Assembly: GCA_028289325.1 (NCBI GenBank)
Contig: JANQQN010000239.1
Span: forward strand, 1-39,614
DNA length: 39,614 nt
Direction: 5' to 3'
Source: Myxococcota bacterium
GTDB taxonomy: Bacteria; Myxococcota; Kuafuiibacteriia; Kuafuiibacteriales; Kuafuiibacteriaceae
Position numbers and translations under genes: made by a program. Below, piece after piece: positions 25,178 to 31,987 of the stretch (the first letter of the stretch is position 1; the number at the start of each line of letters is the position of its first letter). A model generated the notes under the pieces. The model had not been told where the DNA came from, searched no databases, and was given only the letters and a program-made list of their open reading frames with translations.

Positions 25178-25845
25178 CGTCTCGCCAACTCGAACTTGAT
25201 CTTTTGGCGCGTCCACACGCTGACCGCCTCCCCTTTGTAGAGCGCGGGTTGAAAGCGCCAGTTGGACACACCATCGAGCGCCGCCTGATCGAACTCGCCC
25301 GGTGGCTTCGACTCGATGACCTTCTTCTGAATGATGCGGCCATTCTCATCGAGGAGAAGACTGAGCACGACGTACCCGGTTATGCCGCGGTCGCGAAGTC
25401 GGGGCGGGAAGGTCGGCGGCGGCTGCTCGAGGGGCTGAGGCGCCGTATCTACGGTGTCGCCGGTGTGAACGACGTCTTCATTCGTCTGCAAGAGGTCTTT
25501 CGCGTTGCCACCGATGTCCTCGAACTGAAGGCCGGGCAGGTCGAACGCAATGCCGGCCAGGTTCGACCCCATGTTGGCCAGCAAAGGCCGCGGGGGCGAT
25601 TTCGGTGCGCGCCGAGGCTTGGGGCGCGGCTTTCGAACCTGCTGCTTCGGCTTCGGCTTCGGCTTCTTTTGCACCTCGATCTCGGTGATCCGCTCGACCT
25701 CCTTGCGCTCCGGGGCCTCGGAGAGCTCGTTCATCAGCACCACCGCGCTGATGACGACGGTGGAGCCGACGGTCATGAACAGGAAGCCGAGCCCGTAGTG
25801 CCCCGCCCGACTCGCGGTCTCGGCGATGCCTACCGCCCGGCTCAT
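25174..25845 (-). CDS. tonB2: TonB2-type energy transducer
   Basis: A 223-residue TonB protein. It has a single membrane anchor (~18-38), then a Lys/Pro-rich spacer KKPKPKPKQQVRKPRPKPRR (60-79) that is shorter than that of E. coli TonB. The C-terminal TonB domain is ~145-223 (FPPRLRDRGITGYVVLSLLL, GEFDQAALDGVSNWRFQPA). This domain contacts the TonB box of the receptor. A short spacer is typical of TonB2 proteins, which work with a periplasmic TtpC-type partner. It overlaps exbD2 and the TPR gene by four bases on each side. Confidence 0.9.
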   Translation of the reverse strand: MSRAVGIAETASRAGHYGLGFLFMTVGSTVVISAVVLMNELSEAPERKEVERITEIEVQKKPKPKPKQQVRKPRPKPRRAPKSPPRPLLANMGSNLAGIAFDLPGLQFEDIGGNAKDLLQTNEDVVHTGDTVDTAPQPLEQPPPTFPPRLRDRGITGYVVLSLLLDENGRIIQKKVIESKPPGEFDQAALDGVSNWRFQPALYKGEAVSVWTRQKIKFELARR

Positions 25846-26252
25846 CGCCCCACCTCGAGCTCGGTGGCAACACCGACGTCCTGCGCTCCGGCCTGCCGGG
25901 CCGCATCCACGACCTCGATCAGCTTCTGGGAGGGCACGCTGGCGTCGGTCACCACGAGCACGGACTCGTCGGCATTACCCGTTTCCAGCAGGTCGCGCAC
26001 CCGACTCTGGATCATCCAGCTCCGGACAGGCTGGCCGTCCATGTAGGTCGAGCCGTCGCCCGCGATGAAGATCCGGATCGCCTTCGTCGACGAGCGGGTC
26101 GCGCTCGACGCCTTGGGCCGGTTGATGTCGACGTCCATATCCTTCTGGAAGGTCGTGCTGACCATGAAGAAGATCAGAAGGATGAACACCATATCGATCA
26201 GGGGCGAGATATCGATCCCTGACTGCTCGTCGGACTTTTTACGCGCTCTCAT
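25842..26252 (-). CDS. exbD2: ExbD2 proton-channel subunit
   Basis: A 136-residue ExbD/TolR protein with one membrane helix, DISPLIDMVFILLIFFMVST (14-33). Asp20 corresponds to the proton-carrying Asp25 of E. coli ExbD. The periplasmic domain contains IFIAGDGSTYMDGQPV and VLVVTDASVPSQKLIEVVDA. It couples proton flow through ExbB to TonB. ATG 26252 overlaps the restored stop of exbB2 by four bases, which also supports the exbB2 reconstruction. Confidence 0.93.
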   Translation of the reverse strand: MRARKKSDEQSGIDISPLIDMVFILLIFFMVSTTFQKDMDVDINRPKASSATRSSTKAIRIFIAGDGSTYMDGQPVRSWMIQSRVRDLLETGNADESVLVVTDASVPSQKLIEVVDAARQAGAQDVGVATELEVGR

Positions 26253-26855
26253 ACCTGGGCCTCGGTTTCGCTATCCCCGGTGAGGATGTTTTTGATCTCT
26301 TCGATCTGGCTTTCGAGCACCCGCTGCCGGCGATCCAAGATGCCCCCCAGGATCAGACCGGGGATGGCCACCGTAAGGCCGAACTGCGTCGTCAGCAGCG
26401 CCTTGGAAATCCCTCCCGCGATGCCCCCCCGACTGCGAGTACAGCGTCATGTCGCCGAGCGACGCGAACGTCTCGATCATGCCGGACACGGTGCCCAACA
26501 GACCGAGCAGCGGCGCGACGGCGACAATGACGCTGGTCAGCGTTTTGTACTTGCTCAGATCTTGCTCGACGTAGCTGAACGTCTCGTCCAGACGGGCGCG
26601 CAGATTAAACGTCGTCTCATCCTTCTGCTGAACGCCCAGGATGGCGGCACGTTCGACCGCGCTCTTCGGACGAACGAGGCGGCCATCGACAACGGCCGCC
26701 ACCGCCTGCCGCGGCTCGTAACCTCGCCCCTTCCGCAGCACGGAGAAGCGAAAGCCCAAGCCAAACCATAGGGCCATCGTCGCGAGAATGAGCGGCGGCA
26801 TGACGTAGCCGCCCATCTCCGCGTACTTGAGAAAGGCCGAGAGTGCCGCTTCCAA
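26249..26855 (-). CDS. exbB2: ExbB2 proton-channel subunit with one-base frameshift
   Basis: The start is TTG 26855, with GAGG 6 bases upstream and 8 bases after the ttpC stop. Residues 1-144 are normal MotA/TolQ/ExbB sequence with membrane helices at ~17-36 and ~107-130 (VAVAPLLGLLGTVSGMIETF). After SQSGG the frame shifts in a run of seven C on the plus strand (26424-26430) and ends near 26271 in a Gly/Arg-rich nonsense tail. Removing one base restores GGIAGGISKALLTTQFG, then LTVAIPGLILGGILDRRQ and a stop at 26249-26251 that overlaps the exbD2 start. As read, the third helix is lost and the protein would not work; a homopolymer sequencing error is the simplest cause. Confidence 0.87.
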
Positions 26856-26863
26856 AACGAACC

Positions 26864-28291
26864 TCAGACCGTCTGCTGGCTCTCGCCGTTACCGTTGCCG
26901 TGAACGTCTTTGAAGATGTTCACGATTCGCAGGGTCACGCGGTCGACCTCGTTCTCGATGCCGTCACCCCAGCCCCGAAGCAGATTGCCGAGGAGCAACG
27001 TCGGAATCGCGACGATGAGGCCGAGCTCGGTGGTCACGAGCGCGGTCGAGATGCCGCCGGACAGCATCTTCGGATCGCCGGTGCCGAACTTGGTGATCAC
27101 GTCGAAGGTCGAGATCATACCGGTCACCGTACCGAGGAGACCGAGCAGCGGGGCCACACCCGCGATGACCAAGATGATGGCGTTGAACCGATGGATGTTT
27201 CGGTTCTCCTTCAGCACGCTCTCCGCCACCACGTCGTCAATATCGTCATCGCCGCCGGTCTTCAGGCGGGACAAAACGTTGGCCAGGACCCTCGCTGCGG
27301 CGCCCTTGGCCTTCTTGCACACCTCGACCGCTTCATCGAGGCGGTTCGCCCGGACGAGCTCACCAACCTCCTGCTCGAGCTGAGCGGTATTGCTGGACGA
27401 AGACATGAGCAGGAGCGCCCGAACGCCGGCGAGAAGGATGCCGAAAATCCCGAGGCCAACGATGACCCACGCGATGGAGCCGCCGCTGGCGACGTGCTCG
27501 ACGGCGGTCTCTTCGTCGGCGTCATCGACGCGCGCGTCGAGTGACTCGTACAGGAAGATGGAGAGGATGCTGCCCGGGTTGCCTTGCACCATCGCCTGCG
27601 CGTCTTCCGGCGCCGCGTCCCGCCATACCTTGAGCTTGCCGCCGCCGGCCGGCGCGAGCACCCCCGCGCCGCCGTCGCTGGATCCGTAGGCCGCAATGCG
27701 GCCGACGCGAACGATGGTGCCCTCGGTCTTGGTCCCGTCCTGGAGGAAGAACTCGCCCTTCTCGGCGTACACCGAGCTGAGCTTGTTGAGGACCTTGACT
27801 GCGTCTTCGAAGCGGGCCTTGAGAAGCTGGTCTTTCTGATCGCCCTCTTCGGCCTTCTTCGCTTCAATCCCGTAATCCTTCAGGGTCGACGCCGACTGGT
27901 CGAGAGTCGAATCGATGAGCTGATTGTCGTCGGTCGACGACTGCTGGGCCTGCTCGGCGAGGGTCAGCTCCTCCTGCAGCGCCTTGGTGCGGTCTTCGAG
28001 CCGAAGGAGGTTGGCTTCGAGGGCCGAGATCTGGCCTTGGAGGCTCCGCGCCTCACTTTCCGAGTTCTTCTCGACCCGCTTGAGGCGCTGGTCGAGCTGC
28101 CGGCGCTGGCCGGCGAGGAACGCGAATTCACGCTTATAGGCCTCGCGAAGGGTCATATCGACCGACACGCGGCGGTTGGGCGTCGCCGCGCCGTCGCTGG
28201 CTGCGGGCTGCGCCGGCTGCTCGGGCGCGGTCTGGGCCATGGCGGAACCGGCGACGCAGAGAAACAGAGCAGAGAAGATAGGCGTTCTCAC
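26864..28291 (-). CDS. ttpC: TtpC-like MotA/TolQ/ExbB protein
   Basis: A 475-residue protein with a signal peptide (MRTPIFSALFLCVAGSAMAQ), a periplasmic coiled coil (~55-115), a periplasmic region to ~270 and a C-terminal MotA/TolQ/ExbB channel domain with helices ~272-296, 368-396 and 412-440 (APLLGLLGTVTGMISTFDVI, SGGISTALVTTELGLIVAIP). This layout is that of TtpC, the extra ExbB-like subunit required by Vibrio TonB2 systems, about twice the length of ExbB. Its GTG start overlaps the stop of the DUF3450 gene by four bases. It should assemble with ExbB2/ExbD2 and reach towards TonB2 in the periplasm. Confidence 0.89.
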   Translation of the reverse strand: MRTPIFSALFLCVAGSAMAQTAPEQPAQPAASDGAATPNRRVSVDMTLREAYKREFAFLAGQRRQLDQRLKRVEKNSESEARSLQGQISALEANLLRLEDRTKALQEELTLAEQAQQSSTDDNQLIDSTLDQSASTLKDYGIEAKKAEEGDQKDQLLKARFEDAVKVLNKLSSVYAEKGEFFLQDGTKTEGTIVRVGRIAAYGSSDGGAGVLAPAGGGKLKVWRDAAPEDAQAMVQGNPGSILSIFLYESLDARVDDADEETAVEHVASGGSIAWVIVGLGIFGILLAGVRALLLMSSSSNTAQLEQEVGELVRANRLDEAVEVCKKAKGAAARVLANVLSRLKTGGDDDIDDVVAESVLKENRNIHRFNAIILVIAGVAPLLGLLGTVTGMISTFDVITKFGTGDPKMLSGGISTALVTTELGLIVAIPTLLLGNLLRGWGDGIENEVDRVTLRIVNIFKDVHGNGNGESQQTV

Positions 28292-29085
28292 TTGGCGCCT
28301 CCGGGCAAAGCGTTGGGGATCTTGAAGAAGCCGGTGCGAACCTGGCGCTCGAACTCGTCGAAGAGGTCATCCGCTTTCGCGGCCGGCTCCCCGTCGAGCG
28401 CCTGGAAGGCCCACGCATCGTTGTTCTTGGCCGCGCGGCCGACCTGGCCGTCACCGGTGCGGTAGAACAGCATGGCCATGCCGAGGCGGATGACGTCGGC
28501 CAGCTGGTCTTCGCCGTCGACGTTGATGGTCTGACGGAAGAGGCCGTTTTCACGGCACAAACGGAGCTCGTCCTCGACGAATGTCCAAAGTTGGTTGATG
28601 GCTCGGGGCGTGCTCAGCTCGCCTTTTTCGAGCTTGGAGCGAACCTGGCGAAGCTCGGCCTTTCGCTCGTCGATAGTGAACGGCAGCGCGCTGTCGACGT
28701 GACTTTCGAGCAGACTGCTCACTTCTTTGACCACCGGACGAAGCGCCCCCGACTCCTCGTCGATAGTCTTCGCTTGGCTGCGGAGCTCGCCCACGTCGCG
28801 CTGCAGCTTCTTGAGGCTCAGCTGCTGACGCTGAATCTGGGCTTCCAGCTCGGCGCGTCGCTGAGACAATGACGCCATACGGTTGCGATGCTGCTGCTGC
28901 TTGGACTCGATGTCGTCATGCAGCGTCTCGACCTCGCCCCGAAGCTTGATGAGCCGGTCAGCCAACGTCGTTAGATCTTCTTCCTGCCCCAGGCTGGTGG
29001 CAGGGACAAACGTCACAGCGGCGGCGCCGACCAGGGCCGTACCTAGGACCTCCCGCCAATTCGGTAGATTCGTTTGAATCGTCAT
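28288..29085 (-). CDS. DUF3450 family protein
   Basis: A 265-residue protein with an N-terminal signal or anchor (~12-35, LGTALVGAAAVTFVPATSLG) and a long coiled coil (~40-115). A C-terminal domain (~150-265) contains ELRQVRSKLEKGELSTPRAI, LWTFVEDELRLCRENGLFRQ and VIRLGMAMLFYRTGDGQVGR. This is the DUF3450 pattern. DUF3450 genes head the TonB2 operon in Vibrio and related marine bacteria; the protein is periplasmic and of unknown mechanism. ATG 29085 is chosen for its strong GGAGG, 7 bases upstream, over an in-frame codon at 29205. It is the first gene of the seven-gene block. Confidence 0.88.
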   Translation of the reverse strand: MTIQTNLPNWREVLGTALVGAAAVTFVPATSLGQEEDLTTLADRLIKLRGEVETLHDDIESKQQQHRNRMASLSQRRAELEAQIQRQQLSLKKLQRDVGELRSQAKTIDEESGALRPVVKEVSSLLESHVDSALPFTIDERKAELRQVRSKLEKGELSTPRAINQLWTFVEDELRLCRENGLFRQTINVDGEDQLADVIRLGMAMLFYRTGDGQVGRAAKNNDAWAFQALDGEPAAKADDLFDEFERQVRTGFFKIPNALPGGAK

Positions 29086-29156
29086 TCGCTTTCCTCCGTT
29101 GGGAAAGAACCGGGATCGAGCCGGGCTCGCATCGTCGCTCATGGCATCCAATTCGT

Positions 29157-29169
29157 AAGTACGATAAAA
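29157..29169. promoter_or_regulatory. candidate regulatory box, copy 1
   Basis: AAGTACGATAAAA lies about 75 bp upstream of the DUF3450 start. The same sequence with one added T occurs upstream of the lipoprotein (31191-31204). Shared regulation of the two units is an inference. Confidence 0.35.
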
Positions 29170-29186
29170 GTTTGAACTTAAATCGA

Positions 29187-29216
29187 AAGGCGGGGCCGCT
29201 TTCACGACCCCGCCTT
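29187..29216 (-). terminator. Rho-independent-like terminator after the lipoprotein gene
   Basis: AAGGCGGGG (29187-29195) and CCCCGCCTT (29208-29216) form a perfect 9-bp stem with a 12-base loop, 28 bases after the lipoprotein stop. A short T-rich stretch follows on the minus strand. It would end or attenuate transcription between the lipoprotein and the TonB2 block. Confidence 0.7.
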
Positions 29217-29244
29217 CGAATCCATCAGAGGCCGAGGCCTCTAA

Positions 29245-30903
29245 CTACATGTCATCGTCGTCGACCAGGCCGCTGGCCTGACCGTTGGAGCAATTGAACA
29301 GGCCGTCGCGATACGCGATGTCCGTCTCCAGCGTGTTCGCGTCGTCGTCGACATCGAGGCAGCCGCGCTCGAACGCCGCCGCGCCGTCGAGGACCGCCGC
29401 GCGCCAGATCTGACCCTGCCAGCCGGTCCGGTTCAGGATGCCCGAGCTGTCCGAGCCTTCAAAACCGACGTCGCCGATGATGGTGACGTTGGCCAGAACC
29501 GGGTTGGTCGTGACGTCGAAGGGCAGCGCCAGGTCGTCGGACCCGTCGAACTCCAAGCCACGCTCACCGTTCTCCGAACCGATGATGACGATCGCGTACT
29601 GGATGACGCCCTTGTAGCCGTCGTCCTGATCGAGACCATCGTCCTGCACGCCGCTGATCACGAGGTACTTGGCGCCGGCCGCGCCACCGAACCACTCGAT
29701 GCCATCGTCTTCCGAGCCGATGACCTGAATGTAACGCAGGTCGGTGCCCTTACCAGCGCCTTCCACGGTCAGGCCCTGAATCTCTTCACCCTCGGCGAAC
29801 GGGAAGCCCGTCTCGGCGATGATGACGTAAGCGAGGGTTCCGCTGCTGTCGCTGTTGTCGTTGCCGCCGAAGAAACGGGCCGCGTCGGGCGGCGCCGCTT
29901 CAGAGGACACTTCGCCGCCGAGCGCGGTCGCGGAAGCCACCCGGCCGAAACCAGACATGGCGATACCGCCCCACTCGCCGCGCCCGGACAGGTCGGTCAC
30001 GTCGCCGCTAATGGCGTTGGCGTTGGCGGGGTTGGCCTCGACGGCGCCGAAGATGATCGGCATCGCCGCGGTGCCCGTTGCGTTGACCTCCGCGCCGCGG
30101 GTCACGACGAAGGTCGTGAACGAGCCATCGATCGCGTAGATCTGGGTGCCAGCCTCGATGGTCAGGGTCGGGCCGTCGGTGGCGGTGGCGCCCATGGCGT
30201 CGCCGTTACCGATGTTGAAGGTCCCGTCGAGCAGGAAGACGTGGTTGTTCGGCCAGGTGGAGTCAGCGGTCAAACGGCCGCTCACGACGCAGACGGGGAA
30301 GGCCTCACCGAAGACATCCACGGTGCCACCGTCGGCGTAGGTCGCGCCGCCGCCAAGGCCGGCGCAGCCGTTGGTCGCGGCCGGGGTGATGGTGCCGGTT
30401 TCGATCTCCGCTTGGAGGGGGTGGAAGTCGTCGCCGGGCAGACCGCCATCAACGTCGCTGTCGATGTAGGTCCAGCCAGCCCACCAGTTGTCGGAGCCGT
30501 CAGGGTTGACCGCGCCGAAGAAGTTGTTGGCCTCGAGGGTACCCTCGGGACCCGCGGCCGAGTCGTCGGTCTCGACGTCGGTCGGCAGCGGGATCTGCGG
30601 CACGAAGCCGTCTGGCAGGCCGATGACGGCTAGAGCCGGGTTCGTGGTCGCCGTTTCGATGACGTAGAACTGGATCTGACCGTTCTGGCAGCCCTGGGCC
30701 TGAAGGCCGTTCTCGCCGGCGCAATCGGCCAGCGTCGGGCCGGTATCGTTGTTGTTGTTGTCGTTGCCACCAACGTTGTTGTTGTTATTGGCCGGGACGT
30801 TGTTGTTGTTGTCCCCACCGTTGTCGTCGTCGTCACTGCAACCGATGAAACCGGCCAACAGGAGGGCCGGAATCAACACTAGGTACTTCTTGTTAAACTG
30901 CAC
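29245..30903 (-). CDS. surface lipoprotein with predicted beta-helix
   Basis: A 552-residue protein starting at GTG 30903, which has GGAGG 6 bases upstream. The signal peptide ends LLLAGFIGC, making Cys22 the likely lipidated residue. An Asp/Asn-rich linker (about residues 24-55) follows, such as surface lipoproteins use to extend from the membrane. The body resembles a right-handed parallel beta-helix (GPTLTIEAGTQIYAIDG, FVVTRGAEVNATGTAAMP, GRGEWGGIAMSGFGRVAS). Asp-rich loops such as DGLDQDDGYKG and FDGSDD could bind calcium. Two Cys pairs are visible. It immediately precedes the TonB2 block and probably serves as a partner or ligand-binding protein for its receptor. That role is inferred. 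Confidence 0.84.
   Translation of the reverse strand: MQFNKKYLVLIPALLLAGFIGCSDDDDNGGDNNNNVPANNNNNVGGNDNNNNDTGPTLADCAGENGLQAQGCQNGQIQFYVIETATTNPALAVIGLPDGFVPQIPLPTDVETDDSAAGPEGTLEANNFFGAVNPDGSDNWWAGWTYIDSDVDGGLPGDDFHPLQAEIETGTITPAATNGCAGLGGGATYADGGTVDVFGEAFPVCVVSGRLTADSTWPNNHVFLLDGTFNIGNGDAMGATATDGPTLTIEAGTQIYAIDGSFTTFVVTRGAEVNATGTAAMPIIFGAVEANPANANAISGDVTDLSGRGEWGGIAMSGFGRVASATALGGEVSSEAAPPDAARFFGGNDNSDSSGTLAYVIIAETGFPFAEGEEIQGLTVEGAGKGTDLRYIQVIGSEDDGIEWFGGAAGAKYLVISGVQDDGLDQDDGYKGVIQYAIVIIGSENGERGLEFDGSDDLALPFDVTTNPVLANVTIIGDVGFEGSDSSGILNRTGWQGQIWRAAVLDGAAAFERGCLDVDDDANTLETDIAYRDGLFNCSNGQASGLVDDDDM
30748..30836. repeat. triplet microsatellite encoding Asn/Asp runs
   Basis: Runs of GTT (30748-30760, 30775-30786, ~30800-30811) and GTC (~30824-30835) on the plus strand encode Asn and Asp runs in the lipoprotein linker. 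Changes in copy number would keep the frame and alter linker length. Confidence 0.8.
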
Positions 30904-31190
30904 GTTATTCCTCCGCAGGCTCAAGCCGAGGTCTTGCGTCGCGCCGAGCTCGATCCGCGGCGAACCGCAGACCGAACCCGCGCCAGCCATGCGGCCAGCA
31001 GAAGTGCGAACTTTCCTCGGACTCGACGCAGCCGTAGCCCAGCCGTGCCCAGTGGACTATCGAAGCTTCCCCAACATCACTGTGACAGCAAGATGGCTTT
31101 CGCGGCCGTACTGACACGGATGTCGCGGTTATGCGCCCTTCGGGCTCTCCCGTCCCGCGAGGCCGCGCGGTCGGCGACTGTCCATCAGCG

Positions 31191-31204
31191 AAGTACGATT
31201 AAAA
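31191..31204. promoter_or_regulatory. candidate regulatory box, copy 2
   Basis: AAGTACGATTAAAA, matching the copy at 29157-29169 except for one inserted T, lies about 290 bp upstream of the lipoprotein start. Confidence 0.35.
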
Positions 31205-31358
31205 CGATTCCGCCCGCATTGAGCCTCTACACCGGAGTTCGTCGATGACCGTCATCGGGGGGCGCGGTCGGGGATGTGCAAGAAGGGGGCGCCAGGGGGG
31301 CATGCGCGCGCTGACCTCGCACATCCGGCCGGTCGGTGGCCTATTGAGCTTCCCCTAC

Positions 31359-31375
31359 TGTCGGTTTTCCCGACA
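31359..31375. promoter_or_regulatory. inverted repeat upstream of the glyoxalase-fold gene
   Basis: TGTCGG and CCGACA (31359-31364 and 31370-31375) flank a 5-base TTTTC loop, 184 bp before the ATG at 31559. It could be an operator or a weak hairpin. Confidence 0.3.
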
Positions 31376-31558
31376 TTGTTCGGAGCGTAGGCAGTGCCAA
31401 CCCTGGACCGGATGGGGCCCGGCGATGACCGGGCCGGAGTCGACGCATCGTCCCCCCGCGCAAGAGGCCTTGCATAGGGCGCGGAGGCTCGATTCACTGG
31501 GGTTCCTGTCGCGGTATGAGAACACCGAGACGGCCCCCACCGGAAACGCGAGATCCAC

Positions 31559-31987
31559 ATGTTCGACCATCTTCAAATCAAAGTCGCGGACCTGAGGGAC
31601 AGTCGGCGCTTCTACGTGCCCCTGCTCGCAGCGCTGAAGTACGAAGTCGTCTTGGAGATCGAGGGCGTCGTCGTCGGGATCGGCATCGACACCCACAACA
31701 TGTTCGAGATTCGCCAAGCCGGCAGCGACGCGCCTTTGACGACATCCGTTCACGTGGCTTTCTCTGCCCCGAGCAAAACCGCAGTCGACCAGTTCTACGC
31801 CAAAGCGCTGCAAATGGGGGCCAAGGACAACGGTCCCCCCGGATTTCGACCGGAGTACGAAGACGGCTACTACGCTGCTTTCGTGATCGACCCGAATGGC
31901 CACAACCTAGAGGCCGTGTGGACGAGTGAGGAGCCCTCGGCGCGCGGCGCCCGAACGACGAGGGCCTCAGGGGGGCCGGGTTCCTAG
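31559..31987 (+). CDS. VOC/glyoxalase-fold protein
   Basis: A 142-residue vicinal oxygen chelate protein made of two beta-alpha-beta-beta-beta modules. Likely metal ligands are His4 (MFDHLQIKVADL), His65 (SVHVAFSA) and Glu118 (DPNGHNLEAVW). The family includes glyoxalase I-like enzymes, fosfomycin-type resistance proteins and dioxygenases; nothing here picks one. The last ~20 residues after 122 are Arg/Ser/Gly-rich and probably not part of the fold. Its stop shares a CTAG with the stop of the convergent DUF4914 gene. Confidence 0.86.
   Translation: MFDHLQIKVADLRDSRRFYVPLLAALKYEVVLEIEGVVVGIGIDTHNMFEIRQAGSDAPLTTSVHVAFSAPSKTAVDQFYAKALQMGAKDNGPPGFRPEYEDGYYAAFVIDPNGHNLEAVWTSEEPSARGARTTRASGGPGS

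Larger units (their letters stand above)
30904..31558. other. divergent intergenic region, 655 bp
   Basis: This is the longest gene-free stretch in the window. It lies between the lipoprotein and the glyoxalase-fold gene. Frames inside it are short and not protein-like. It holds the second copy of the AAGTACGAT box (31191-31204) and a short inverted repeat (31359-31375). A small RNA cannot be ruled out, but I see no specific sign of one. Confidence 0.5.

Noticed and set aside
30748..30836. Frame-switching phase variation of the lipoprotein
   Set aside because: The repeat unit is a triplet, so copy changes keep the reading frame; only linker length would vary.
31245..31595. Possible small gene in the 655-bp intergenic region
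   Set aside because: The frame is Arg/Ser/Cys-rich, lacks a good ribosome site and overlaps the glyoxalase-fold gene start.
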